This document shows positions 11,001-18,624 of a stretch of DNA of 49,803 nt, one piece after another (position 1 is the stretch's first letter; every line of letters starts with the position of its first letter). Source of the stretch: an uncultured Bacilli bacterium (lineage in GTDB: Bacteria > Bacillota_I > Bacilli_A > RF39 > UBA660); assembly GCA_947624275.1 (NCBI GenBank), contig CANQJR010000004.1:1-49803 (forward strand), read 5' to 3'. A program made the translations under genes and the position numbers. Below the pieces are notes generated by a model. The model was not told the origin of the DNA and made no database searches. It saw only the letters and a program-made list of their open reading frames with translations.

Positions 11001-11139
11001 AAAACAATTGAGTGGTTATCGAAATTATGTCATGAATAAAACCGCTAAAAAAGTGGAGATATACTTGTATTCAATCATCGATGGAAAATTACAACAACTT
11101 CAAAATGGCGGTTTGGAAAAAGAAATCGTAAACAGTTAA
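7999..11139 (+). CDS. addA: ATP-dependent helicase/nuclease AddA
   Basis: AddA is the UvrD/RecB-type 3'-5' helicase and second nuclease of AddAB. Superfamily 1 motifs occur in order: motif I SAGAGSGKTAV (about 22-32), Ia ILTFTNAATFEMK, II IMIDEYQDTS, III VGDIKQSIYRFRNAEP, IV LLKNFRSRSEV, V IMTIHKSKGLEY and VI FYVALTRCREK. The C-terminal nuclease core reads VIDLMIEYPDLIKIIDYK. I place the start at the ATG 7999 (1,046 residues): AGGAGGTGA lies at 7985-7993, and the in-frame GTG at 7990 is inside that site. Length is slightly under Bacillus AddA (about 1,230). Overlap with addB implies translational coupling. Confidence 0.96.
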   Translation: MPDWTREQQEAIDKEGCNIIVSAGAGSGKTAVLSERVIRKLKDGVKIDEILILTFTNAATFEMKDRIRKKMLKDVSLKDQLDLLDSSYITTFDSFSLAMVKKYHYLLNIDRNISIIDSSIIYNEKIKILDEIMDRYYREKDPDFIELINDFCVKDDSDIKKYMIKLNDKMDLLMDKETFLDDYIAKYFDPSFIEKRKKEYLHNVNTKFSMVKERAHDLLSLAEKKLYIDLEPIVNKYDEANTYDDISDCLTLKLPTLAPKSADELKDAKEKLSVAIADLKKYMPFSSEEELVEKVEMTLPYNRIIVKIIKELNERIMAFKKRNNAYEFNDIAHLAIEVVQDNEEVRKSLRDSFKEIMIDEYQDTSYLQEYFISLIADDNVYMVGDIKQSIYRFRNAEPLIFKNKYDKYSLDDGGYKIDLLKNFRSRSEVLNNINLIFDAIMDDCFGGARYRESHRLSFGNNSYEDSGKTTQNYDMEVYNYELSKDVHYTSDEIEIFIIVQDIIKKVKEHYQVFDKDDKVLRDATYSDFCILLDRATKFDLYKKIFEYFGVPLTKFTSTNIKKDDEIILIKNILSLLCCLQNEDYGVDFKYNFMSIGRSYLCCYDDEQLFDYLDSDAYKTSQLYQTLMTILKDAETLSLSRIIEKIIDQFAFYMKSISVGEVEKVSIRLEYIINLAKEMEKMGFGIGEFKEYLERIIDSEEKMECDISDNIGDSVKIMTIHKSKGLEYYICYFAGFKNEFNFRDLSQRFIFQEKYGIICPYFEEGIGDTFYKIMNREENLIAEISEKIRLFYVALTRCREKMIIVCPLKDQDMSLLDGTVDTNIRNKYKSFLDIFNSISSILNPYVKKVDLEELHLTRDYNLIKKTNYKDKIVKTDELIVNYELSIPNEEVTSLHFSKNSADLLPGEVRDKMKFGTKMHYLFEMFDFKNPDFSTVDERDRKYLEKFLNSGLSFDGKIYKEYEFLYEEENIVKHGVIDLMIEYPDLIKIIDYKLKNIDDENYLKQLSGYRNYVMNKTAKKVEIYLYSIIDGKLQQLQNGGLEKEIVNS

Positions 11140-11157
11140 TTTTTAAGAGGTGAGAAG

Positions 11158-12792
11158 ATGGAAAAAATTTATGTTTTTGGACATAAGAGACCTGATACTG
11201 ATAGCGTTTGTGCTTCTATTGCAATGGCACATCTATTGAATTGTGTCGATGAAGATGTTGAGGCAACACCACGCATATTGGGTTCAATTAATAATGAGAC
11301 GCAATTTGTTTTAGAACATTTTGGTGTCAAGATTCCCAAATATTTAAACGATGTCAAAGTGCACGTGCGCGATGTCAATTATTTGCGTGATTTTTATATT
11401 GATAAATGTGACACCATTAAAAATGCTTATGATTTGATGATAACTGAACAGACCAGTGCCATTCCCATCGTCGATATCAAAAATAATCGTCAATTAGTCG
11501 GATTGATCACTTTAAAAGAATTGGCCAAAGAATTAGTGGATGGCAATCGTAAAAAGATTCATACGTCATACGATAATCTTTTAAAAGTTTTGGATGGTAA
11601 AGAGTTAATTCGTCATGATGATGAAATCGATGGTAATGTTTTGACGGCCACTTTTAGAAGTACGACGTTTTTACACGATGTCGAATTGCGAAGCGATACC
11701 ATTTTAGTTGTCGGTGATCGCCATAGCATTTTAGAATACGCTATCGAATCTGGCGTAAAATTGATCATCTTAGTTGGCAATAGTGAGATCAAAGCTGAAC
11801 ATTTGACTGCTGCTTTGAAAAAGCACATCAATATCATTCGCACGACTAAAGACAGTTTTGAAGTCAGTAACATCTTATCACTTGCTAATTACACTACGAC
11901 TATTTCTTCTCAAAATCCGCCCGTGACCATTAGAGAAAATGACTATTTGACTGATTTCGAAGAGATTTATAGCAAACTAGCTTACAGCAATTATCCTGTC
12001 ATCAGTAATGATAATCAGTGCCTTGGATTGATCAAAATAACAGATGTAAACGATAAAAAAAGAAAAAAAGTGGTCTTGGTGGACCACAATGAAAAAGATC
12101 AAAGTGCTGATGGATTAGAAGAGGCTGAAATCATGGAGATAATTGATCACCATCGCCTAGGAATGTTTTCGACTTCCTCACCAATCAATTTCCGCAATAT
12201 GTCAGTTGGCAGCACGTGTACCATTATTCACAGTCTATACGAACAATACGGAATTGCCATACCCCGAGAAATCGCCGGTTTATTGTTGTCAGCCATCTTG
12301 TCAGATACGCTCCTTTTAAAAAGTCCAACTACTACTAATATCGATATTGCTGCTGTCCAAAAACTAGCTGATCAATTGGACATCGAATATGAACAATACG
12401 GTTTGGAAATGTTTAAAAGAGGATCGAGTCTACAAGATAAGACGATTGAAGAAATAATTTATCAAGATTTCAAACAATTCATTGCTGAAGATAAAAAGAT
12501 TGGCATTGGTCAAGTCTTCACCATCAATTATGATGAAATTGATGTTAAAAGGGATGAATTCGTTAAGACTATTAATGAACAAGCCCAAAATAATAATTAT
12601 GACATCATCTGTCTCTTCATAACGGACATCATTCATAACGGTTCATACGTCTTGTACAACGATAAAGCGCGCAATACGATTTCACTTGCCTTTGGTGTCA
12701 ACGATATCGAAGAAGGTCACTTTTTAAATGATGTCGTTTCGCGCAAAAAACAGATGATCACAGCTATCATTGATGTCATCGAAGGAAAATGA
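11158..12792 (+). CDS. ppaC: Manganese-dependent inorganic pyrophosphatase with CBS and DRTGG domains
   Basis: Family II pyrophosphatase (DHH/DHHA2) that hydrolyses PPi to two phosphates in the cytosol. The N-terminus FGHKRPDTDSVCASIA supplies the His and Asp metal ligands. After about residue 70 the catalytic domain is interrupted by a regulatory insert with two CBS motifs flanking a DRTGG-like domain. The DHH core resumes at IMEIIDHHRLG, and the C-terminal DHHA2 domain contains the SRKKQ substrate-binding motif. At 544 residues this is the CBS-PPase architecture; known members are inhibited by AMP/ADP and activated by ATP or diadenosine polyphosphates. RBS AGAGGTGAGAAG precedes the ATG. It is 18 bases after addA and probably co-transcribed. 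Confidence 0.95.
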   Translation: MEKIYVFGHKRPDTDSVCASIAMAHLLNCVDEDVEATPRILGSINNETQFVLEHFGVKIPKYLNDVKVHVRDVNYLRDFYIDKCDTIKNAYDLMITEQTSAIPIVDIKNNRQLVGLITLKELAKELVDGNRKKIHTSYDNLLKVLDGKELIRHDDEIDGNVLTATFRSTTFLHDVELRSDTILVVGDRHSILEYAIESGVKLIILVGNSEIKAEHLTAALKKHINIIRTTKDSFEVSNILSLANYTTTISSQNPPVTIRENDYLTDFEEIYSKLAYSNYPVISNDNQCLGLIKITDVNDKKRKKVVLVDHNEKDQSADGLEEAEIMEIIDHHRLGMFSTSSPINFRNMSVGSTCTIIHSLYEQYGIAIPREIAGLLLSAILSDTLLLKSPTTTNIDIAAVQKLADQLDIEYEQYGLEMFKRGSSLQDKTIEEIIYQDFKQFIAEDKKIGIGQVFTINYDEIDVKRDEFVKTINEQAQNNNYDIICLFITDIIHNGSYVLYNDKARNTISLAFGVNDIEEGHFLNDVVSRKKQMITAIIDVIEGK

Positions 12793-12797
12793 TTTCA

Positions 12798-13106
12798 TCA
12801 TATGAAAAAAACGGGTTCATTATACTTGATCTCTGGTTTAGATGTCGTCTGTTCGACGTTTTGTTGTTTTGGCGTTTCCTTTTGACCATCATCTTCATTG
12901 ATGGCATTAGCTATTTTAAAGATGGTTTTGGTATTGTTCCAAAGTGGTTTAATTTGATAAAAAATAGGTATGGCTTGATTGACGACATTTAGTGTCCTTT
13001 GAGCGCCATTTAAAATATCTCCTAAATTTAGACCGCGTAATCCACCAAAAAGAGAGAAGCGTGGGGCCATATTGGAAAAAGGAAAGTAGGGGTAACTATT
13101 AAACAT
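12798..13106 (-). CDS. Small YqfQ/VrrA-like protein
   Basis: A 102-residue product beginning MFNSYPYFPFSNMAPRF, with a Gly/Leu segment (SLFGGLRGLNLGDILNG). It is followed by a predicted amphipathic stretch RTLNVVNQAIPIFYQIKPLW and a polar tail. The order, a low-complexity start then a ...NGAQ...VVNQA...P...IKPLW... helix, resembles YqfQ (VrrA) of Bacillus; this family call is from memory and uncertain. It is coded opposite to its neighbours, with an excellent ribosome site (AAAGGAGGAATAAA) before the ATG, so it is a real gene rather than a shadow. Its stop is six bases from the end of the pyrophosphatase gene (convergent). A CATATAATA box upstream could be a mother-cell sigma -10. Confidence 0.72.
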   Translation of the reverse strand: MFNSYPYFPFSNMAPRFSLFGGLRGLNLGDILNGAQRTLNVVNQAIPIFYQIKPLWNNTKTIFKIANAINEDDGQKETPKQQNVEQTTSKPEIKYNEPVFFI

Positions 13107-13125
13107 TTTATTCCTCCTTTACATT

Positions 13126-13134
13126 ATTATATGA
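13126..13134 (-). promoter_or_regulatory. Candidate -10 of the YqfQ-like gene (CATATAATA)
   Basis: Read on the minus strand, CATATAATA ends 20 bases before the start codon. It contains TATAAT, so sigma-A use is possible. It also fits the CATAnnnTA pattern of sigma-K type promoters, with an AC 15 bases upstream. Which sigma uses it cannot be decided from sequence. Confidence 0.4.
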
Positions 13135-13149
13135 ATTAATAAAAAAAAG

Positions 13150-13178
13150 TTTAAAATTGAAAAAAGGTATGTTATAAT
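13150..13178 (+). promoter_or_regulatory. Extended -10 promoter of pilC
   Basis: TGTTATAAT (13170-13178) is an extended -10. A weak -35, TTTAAA (13150-13155), lies 17 bases upstream. The pilC start is 34 bases downstream. Confidence 0.7.
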
Positions 13179-13212
13179 TTAAGATAGAATGATGATAAGA
13201 GGGTGCTAGAGT

Positions 13213-14631
13213 ATGCGTGAGGCGATAAGATTTCCGTTGACAGTTTTACAATATGCTTTAAAAGGTATTTCTTATTTACACAGTTTAATATCTAGAAAAG
13301 ATTATGATGTTGACCCTAATCGTTTGGAAGGGGAAGAACTAGTCAAAGAACTAGAACGTGTCAAAAAGCAGAGTAATGACTTCAAAAAAGTTAAAGAGAT
13401 AGATAAGAATGAAGAAAAGGGTAAATTGCAATCATTCCGTTACGTCGTCAAGAATGCTATGGGTGAAAATGTTAAAGGTATCTTTGATGCCGTTGATATG
13501 ACGGCGGTTAGAGTTTTCTTGACCAATGAGGGATATGAGATAGTCAGCATTACTCCTCGTGGAAAATTTGATATCGATTTGAGCTTCGGTAGTGGTAAAA
13601 TTCGTACTGCCGACTTGTCATTCGCTCTAATTCAATTGTCAACTTATATAAAAGCTGGTATTCCGCTAATCGATTCCATGCGCATCTTAGCTAAGCAAAC
13701 GACTAATGCTAATCTTAAGAGAATTTATGATAAAGTAATTTATGAATTGGTAATTGGACAACCATTTTCAGTTGCTTTGGAAAAACAGGGAACAGCTTTC
13801 CCAAGCATTTTGATCAACATGGTTAAAACCAGTGAGATGACTGGTGACCTTGCTGGTACTTTGGATGAAATGGCTGATTATTTTACGGATACTGAAAAGA
13901 CGCGTAAAGAGATGATGTCAGCCCTCATTTACCCAGCTGTTATCTTTACGTTGTGCGTTGGTGCCGTTTTCTTCTTAGTCATGTTCGTCGTACCACAGTT
14001 TATTGATATGTTCTCCAGCCAAGGAGCTGAATTGCCAGCTATAACTAAGTTTGTCATTGCAGCCAGTTCATTTTTGCAAAGTTATTGGTGGGCTATCATT
14101 CTCGGTGTGGCCGTTACCATTTTTGTCGTCAGATGGTTGTATAAAAATATCAAGGCTGCTCGTAAGGCTATGCAAGTGTTTATCATGAAGTTGCCAGCTT
14201 TTGGAAATACGATCATTTATGGACAAGTGTCAACGATTACTCGTACGTTCGCATCACTTTTAAATCATGGTGTATTCATAACTGACAGTATGGAAATCTT
14301 GACTAATTTGACCAATAATGAAATATATAAAGAGATTTTGTCGAGAACATTGATCGGCTTGAGTAAAGGAGCCAAATTGAGTGAAACCTTTAAAGGTGAA
14401 TGGGCTTTTCCAGTCGTTGCATATGAAATGATAGTTACAGGTGAGTCGACAGGTCAATTGGCATTGATGATGCAGAAAGTTTCAGAGCACTTTGGAAACT
14501 TGCACCACAATTCAGTCACAGTAATAAAGAGTTTGATTGAACCAGTTGTAATCATCTTCTTAGCAGTAGCGGTTGGATTTATTCTAATGTCTATCATTTT
14601 GCCAATGTTCGATTTGTACGGACAAATCTAG
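13213..14631 (+). CDS. pilC: Type IV pilus / type II secretion inner-membrane protein, PilC/GspF family
   Basis: Polytopic platform protein of type IV pilus or competence pseudopilus machines that works with a PilB-type ATPase to assemble pilins. Two GspF domains are visible. The first begins after residue 135 (DLSFALIQLSTYIKAGIPLIDSM) and ends in the TM segment AVIFTLCVGAVFFLVMFVVPQF. The second begins at TITRTFASLLNHGVFITDSM and ends in IEPVVIIFLAVAVGFILMSI. The hallmark GESTGQL precedes the last segment. The first 130 residues form an extra N-terminal region with a small domain (SFRYVVKNAMGENVKG) seen in PilC-like proteins. The prepilin peptidase follows 11 bases later. No PilB ATPase or pilin gene is nearby. 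Confidence 0.92.
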   Translation: MREAIRFPLTVLQYALKGISYLHSLISRKDYDVDPNRLEGEELVKELERVKKQSNDFKKVKEIDKNEEKGKLQSFRYVVKNAMGENVKGIFDAVDMTAVRVFLTNEGYEIVSITPRGKFDIDLSFGSGKIRTADLSFALIQLSTYIKAGIPLIDSMRILAKQTTNANLKRIYDKVIYELVIGQPFSVALEKQGTAFPSILINMVKTSEMTGDLAGTLDEMADYFTDTEKTRKEMMSALIYPAVIFTLCVGAVFFLVMFVVPQFIDMFSSQGAELPAITKFVIAASSFLQSYWWAIILGVAVTIFVVRWLYKNIKAARKAMQVFIMKLPAFGNTIIYGQVSTITRTFASLLNHGVFITDSMEILTNLTNNEIYKEILSRTLIGLSKGAKLSETFKGEWAFPVVAYEMIVTGESTGQLALMMQKVSEHFGNLHHNSVTVIKSLIEPVVIIFLAVAVGFILMSIILPMFDLYGQI

Positions 14632-14642
14632 GGGGAATTTTT

Positions 14643-15410
14643 GTGGAATTGAAGTTATACATAACATTTTTCATGTTTATATTTGGATTGATTTTTGGAT
14701 CTTTTTTCAACGTCGTCGGTTGGCGTCTTCCGGCTAAACTATCACTGGTAAAACCAGGTAGTTTTTGCCCTAAATGTAAACATAAATTGCGATGGTATGA
14801 ATTGATTCCTCTTTTTTCTTATTTGATTCAAAGAGGAAGATGTCGCAATTGTCACGCCAAGATACCAAAGTTTTATTTCATCATCGAACTGTTGACTGGC
14901 ATTTTATTTGCTCTGTCATTTTGGATATTTGGATTCAGTTTCAATTTTGTCTTAGCCATTTTATCAGCATCTTTTTTTGTCATCGTCATCGTCAGCGATT
15001 CCAATTATTTGGTCATTCCTGACGAAGTCACCATTTTCTTTTCGCTTGCTGTCATCTTTGCTAGAATAGTTATAAATGGTGTTGGCAATGCTTTGAATTA
15101 CTTGGTTTGTGGCATAATATCTTTTCTCATTATGTACGTGTTGATGCTTTTGGGGAATTTTCTCTTTAAAAAAGAATCTTTGGGTGGAGGAGATATAAAA
15201 CTGATGTTTTTCATCGGTTGTACTCTAGGCTTTGAAATGTCTATGTTTTCCATCTTTTTATCGAGTTTCATAGCTTTACCACTTTCTTTGATTCTTTATT
15301 ATAGAAGTAAAGATAGTGTCATTCCATATGGACCATTTCTTTTGGTAGCAACTTTTATCATCGTTGCTCTGCAAATCAGTCCAGCTCTCATCTTGAATTT
15401 GAGTATATAG
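14643..15410 (+). CDS. pilD: Prepilin peptidase / N-methyltransferase (PilD/ComC family)
   Basis: Membrane aspartic protease that removes prepilin leaders and, in this two-domain form, methylates the new N-terminus. The N-terminal methyltransferase-type domain has FGSFFNVVGWRLP and a zinc-binding quartet CPKCKH...CRNCHA (about residues 40-72). The protease Asp residues are in SDSNYLVIPDE and the GGGDIK motif of the peptidase A24 family. Six or more hydrophobic segments are visible in 255 residues, the family length. I accept the GTG start at 14643 because GGGGGA lies seven bases upstream and MELKLYITFF leads directly into TM1. It probably shares the pilC transcript and ends at a terminator. 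Confidence 0.93.
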   Translation: MELKLYITFFMFIFGLIFGSFFNVVGWRLPAKLSLVKPGSFCPKCKHKLRWYELIPLFSYLIQRGRCRNCHAKIPKFYFIIELLTGILFALSFWIFGFSFNFVLAILSASFFVIVIVSDSNYLVIPDEVTIFFSLAVIFARIVINGVGNALNYLVCGIISFLIMYVLMLLGNFLFKKESLGGGDIKLMFFIGCTLGFEMSMFSIFLSSFIALPLSLILYYRSKDSVIPYGPFLLVATFIIVALQISPALILNLSI

Positions 15411-15427
15411 ATTTATATACTTTTTTT
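15402..15427 (+). terminator. Rho-independent terminator after pilD
   Basis: AGTATATA pairs with TATATACT around a four-base loop, followed by seven T. It overlaps the pilD stop codon. Confidence 0.88.
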
Positions 15428-15450
15428 ATTGCCTATATTTGTAAAATCAT

Positions 15451-15480
15451 TTGTCTTTTTACATATCTTCAATGTATAAT
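15451..15480 (+). promoter_or_regulatory. Sigma-A promoter of dnaI
   Basis: TTGTCT (15451-15456), an 18-base spacer, and a perfect TATAAT (15475-15480), 17 bases before the dnaI start. Confidence 0.7.
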
Positions 15481-15497
15481 AAATTTAGGTGATAAGA

Positions 15498-16397
15498 ATG
15501 ATAAAAACAGAAACTTTATTTTCAATGGATGAAAAGAGTCAGTTATCTTTAAAACAAGAATTTATCAAAGCTTTAAAAGATTCTGATTTCACTAAAATGG
15601 TCAACGATTTGAAATGTGATGAAGACGTTCTTATCAAATATACGAGTCGTTTACAAGAATGTTGTTTGGAGAAGAAAAATTGTCAAAATTGTCAGGGAAT
15701 ATTCGATTGTCATAATCGTGTTCGCGGATTTGTCTTGACACCTACTAATAATAAAAAGACGATCACTTTTTCTTATCGCGGATGTCCTTTCACTAAACGT
15801 GATGAATATCGTGGCAATGTTTCTTTTTTTGACATATCCAAAGAGATCAAAATGGCTTCTTTGGCCAATGTCTATACTAAAGATAAAAATCGTGTCAACG
15901 TTTTAAAAAAGATCAAAAGTTACTACAGCAATTATTTTACGGATAAAAGAGATACGGGCCTATATCTATATGGCAATTTTGGAAGTGGCAAAACTTATTT
16001 GTTGGCGGCTTTATTGAACGAGTTAGCTAAAAAGGATGTCAAGAGTACGATCGTACACGTGCCCGAGTTGATTCGTGGTTTGAAAGAATCGTTCGCTACT
16101 GATTATGGTGAGCGCTTTGCCATTTTGAAGACGACGCCAATATTGCTTTTGGATGACATTGGGGCTGAACATTTAACCCCTTGGTCACGCGATGAAGTAT
16201 TGGAGCCACTTCTTCATCATCGCATGAATGAAAATTTACCAACTTTTTTCACATCGAATTTGAGTTTAGAAGAGTTGGAACAGCATTTCATCATCAATGA
16301 TACATCGATCGATATGATCAATGCGAGAAGAATTATAGAGAGAATAAAGAGGTTAGCAGAACCAGTTGAATTAGTGAGTAAAAATATCAGGGAGTGA
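15498..16397 (+). CDS. dnaI: Primosomal protein DnaI (helicase loader)
   Basis: DnaI loads the replicative helicase at oriC and at restarted forks in Bacilli. The N-terminal zinc-binding helicase-interaction domain shows CCLEKKNCQNCQGIFDCHNR (near residues 52-71). The C-terminal AAA+ domain has Walker A GNFGSGKTYLL, Walker B ILLLDDIGAEHLTPW, and sensor 1 FFTSNLSLEEL. I start at ATG 15498 (299 residues) because AGGTGA at 15487-15492 is the ribosome site; the in-frame GTG at 15489 lies inside it. In Bacillus dnaI lies just upstream of thrS, and the same neighbourhood is kept here with one gene between. dnaB is not adjacent. Confidence 0.95.
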   Translation: MIKTETLFSMDEKSQLSLKQEFIKALKDSDFTKMVNDLKCDEDVLIKYTSRLQECCLEKKNCQNCQGIFDCHNRVRGFVLTPTNNKKTITFSYRGCPFTKRDEYRGNVSFFDISKEIKMASLANVYTKDKNRVNVLKKIKSYYSNYFTDKRDTGLYLYGNFGSGKTYLLAALLNELAKKDVKSTIVHVPELIRGLKESFATDYGERFAILKTTPILLLDDIGAEHLTPWSRDEVLEPLLHHRMNENLPTFFTSNLSLEELEQHFIINDTSIDMINARRIIERIKRLAEPVELVSKNIRE

Positions 16398-16402
16398 TTT
16401 TG

Positions 16403-18319
16403 ATGCACATGGATTATGACCAGCGTATCAGCAAAATAAATGGTAATAACAGAGATGAGTATAAAAAGACTTTATCTCTCATAAATGCTTTGCGCAAAGA
16501 ACTCAATGGCTTCAATTACGAGGGGGATTATCGAAATCTATCCCATTTTTTAATAAAGATAAATGAACTGCGTCCCAGTCTCAATAGTCGTAAACAGAAA
16601 GTAATTGATGTGGAAATAGTTAAATTGCATAAGATGGTTCGCGATTTAATCACCTCAAGACCTAATTACATCACCAAAAGAGATAGTAATTTTTTGGAGT
16701 TGAAAACCATTATTGATAATCTTGAGGGTATGAATTTGTCTTATATGTATCATTATATTGACCAATATGATGGCGATGCATATAATTTGATTCGCTATTT
16801 GTTATTTGAAGAAAAAAATTTATTTTTTGTAAAATATGCCTTAGAGCGTTATCCCCATTTTATGAATATCAGAGATGGCGAAGGAAACGGCATCATTTTT
16901 GAAGTCGTCGATAAATATTTACAAGCCATTAATGATTATATTGCCAGCGATTTGAATTATAGTGATGATCTATTTTTCTTTGACCAAGTTTTAGAAATAG
17001 TCATCAATTCTGAAAAAATGGATTATTCTTTAGAAATGACCCGTTGTTGTCTAAAGAAAATCGATGACTTTTTAAATGATTTTGATTACAGTAAATTAAA
17101 TGGAGAAAAGAAAAATAAATTAATTTTTTGGGCTAATGAATTGAAAAATAAGTTAGAGGGGAAAGAAAAAGAAGAGACATTAGGACATCTATCTTATAAA
17201 ACGGATATAACGATCGATTTCAATGAAGCGATTCTATCCGAGAGTAAAAGGTTCGATATCGACTCTTTACAACGCGAATATAAAAAGAGACGCTTGATCG
17301 AAGATGAATACATAATAACGGTCGATGGTGACGAAGCTGAAGAAATAGACGATGGCCTATCAGCTTGTAAATTAGAAAATGGTAACTATTTATTGGGAGT
17401 GCACATCTCTGATCCGTTTGGTTATTTGAATAAAAATAGCATTTTATATGATGAAGCTTATCGTCGAACTACTTCGATATATTCACCACTGGAGAGAACT
17501 AGTTCGATGTTCCCTGAAAATTATGCCAAAGATTATATGTCTTTGACGGAAAATAAGAATCGTTTTGCAACTAGTTATTATCTAGAGATAACGCCAACCG
17601 GAGAAATTTTAATGGATAGTTGTCGCTTTGAAAAGACTGTTGCCAAAGTCGATAAAAGTCTCACTTATGAAAAGTTCAATGAGTTGGTTCAAAGAGGAAG
17701 CAGTGATTCCCGTTTAGAACAGACCATTGGTATTCTCCAAGAGATATGTGATGTCTTGAGTAAGAGAATCGTCATGGATGAACGATATCGCATTGCTAAT
17801 CGGGAGACGTTGAACACGAGTGGTACCAATATTATTGGTAATGGTAATGGCGAGAAAATCATTGAGTATGCCATGATTGCCGCCAATTCAACGGTGGCTA
17901 ATTATGCTGCTATGAAAGGAATTCCTTTCATTTATCGCGGTCATGAGTTGAGTCGTGAATATTTGGAAAAAATCGATTACTTCAGCAATCTCTTTGAAGA
18001 AAATCCCACTACTGAGAATTATGACGTCTTCGTCAAATTGTTAAAGGGAACTTATCCCACAGCTTTTTATACGACTGACCAAAACATCAAACACATGGGA
18101 ATTGGTATTCCGCACTATTGTCATTTGACCAGTCCTCTCCGCCGTTTTGCCGATTGTTTAGCTAATGAAGCTTTGGAAATGTTCTATTTCAACACGCCAC
18201 CCGATGATAAGAAAGTTTATGATTTTGAGGAGAGATTGAAAGAGGGATGTCGTCACATTAATGAAAAAAGGAAAACGATTGATTATTTTACCAAACGATA
18301 TATCAATGCTAAAAAATAA
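16403..18319 (+). CDS. RNB-domain exoribonuclease (RNase II/R family), divergent
   Basis: A 638-residue protein whose C-terminal half is an RNB 3'-5' exoribonuclease domain. The catalytic acidic cluster is VDGDEAEEIDDGL (about residues 307-319) and the RNA-grip segment is HLTSPLRRFADCLANE near the C-terminus. The usual family pattern is D-x5-D-x-DD; here the second position of that pattern is Glu, while the other three Asp remain. The N-terminal 280 residues are predicted helical, with no cold-shock or S1 signature I can see, and no C-terminal S1 domain follows. GGGAG (16390-16394) supports the ATG at 16403, five bases after the dnaI stop. Likely co-transcribed with dnaI. It may be an active nuclease or an altered-activity variant. 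Confidence 0.88.
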   Translation: MHMDYDQRISKINGNNRDEYKKTLSLINALRKELNGFNYEGDYRNLSHFLIKINELRPSLNSRKQKVIDVEIVKLHKMVRDLITSRPNYITKRDSNFLELKTIIDNLEGMNLSYMYHYIDQYDGDAYNLIRYLLFEEKNLFFVKYALERYPHFMNIRDGEGNGIIFEVVDKYLQAINDYIASDLNYSDDLFFFDQVLEIVINSEKMDYSLEMTRCCLKKIDDFLNDFDYSKLNGEKKNKLIFWANELKNKLEGKEKEETLGHLSYKTDITIDFNEAILSESKRFDIDSLQREYKKRRLIEDEYIITVDGDEAEEIDDGLSACKLENGNYLLGVHISDPFGYLNKNSILYDEAYRRTTSIYSPLERTSSMFPENYAKDYMSLTENKNRFATSYYLEITPTGEILMDSCRFEKTVAKVDKSLTYEKFNELVQRGSSDSRLEQTIGILQEICDVLSKRIVMDERYRIANRETLNTSGTNIIGNGNGEKIIEYAMIAANSTVANYAAMKGIPFIYRGHELSREYLEKIDYFSNLFEENPTTENYDVFVKLLKGTYPTAFYTTDQNIKHMGIGIPHYCHLTSPLRRFADCLANEALEMFYFNTPPDDKKVYDFEERLKEGCRHINEKRKTIDYFTKRYINAKK

Positions 18320-18331
18320 ATTTTCATGATA

Positions 18332-18359
18332 TTGACAAAAAAAATAAATATGATATTAT
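18332..18359 (+). promoter_or_regulatory. Promoter of the thrS T-box transcript
   Basis: A perfect TTGACA (18332-18337) followed after 16 bases by TATTAT (18354-18359); a TTATAT two bases later gives an alternative 18-base spacer. It lies just upstream of the T-box stem I. Confidence 0.75.
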
Positions 18360-18369
18360 ATGAATAGTT

Positions 18370-18580
18370 AAAAGCGTTGACAAGAAATATGATTGTATGA
18401 GTATTTTTAATAGAGAGTTTGTGGTTGGTGGAAACAAATATGAATCTCATATAGTTACTCTTCTTGTAGCTGGACCGTAATGGGATTCCCGGGGTGACTC
18501 GTTAAAATGAATTGAGTTAAAAAATGGATGGTACCGTGTTCGCACTCCTGTTATATATTATATATAATAGGAGTTTTTTA
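18370..18580 (+). promoter_or_regulatory. T-box riboswitch, threonine specific, upstream of thrS
   Basis: Uncharged tRNA binding favours an antiterminator and switches thrS on. Stem I closes with ACAAGAA (18380-18386) pairing with TTCTTGT (18461-18467). The AG bulge AGAGAG (18412-18417) and the GGTTGGTGGAAAC distal loop follow. The 3' side of the specifier loop contains ACT (18457-18459), a Thr codon matching the synthetase downstream. The conserved T-box TGGTACCGTG is at 18529-18538. The terminator stem is ACTCCT (18544-18549) with AGGAGT (18569-18574), an AT-rich inner stem and a T run. This accounts for most of the 305 bases between the RNB gene and thrS. Confidence 0.95.
18544..18579 (+). 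terminator. Regulated terminator of the Thr T-box
   Basis: ACTCCT and AGGAGT enclose a second inverted repeat (TTATATA / TATATAA), followed by TTTTTT. It forms when charged tRNA-Thr prevents antitermination. Confidence 0.9.
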
Positions 18581-18624
18581 ATTGGTAGAGAAGATAAAAA
18601 ATAATAAGAAAGAAGGAATGAAAA

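Noticed and set aside
12793-12807. TTTCAT/ATGAAA as a terminator between the pyrophosphatase and YqfQ-like genes
   Set aside because: Six AT-rich pairs with a three-base loop and no proper T run on the plus strand; not convincing.
12789-12992. Plus-strand ORF overlapping the YqfQ-like gene
   Set aside because: It is antisense to a gene with a better ribosome site and composition, and its product is not protein-like.
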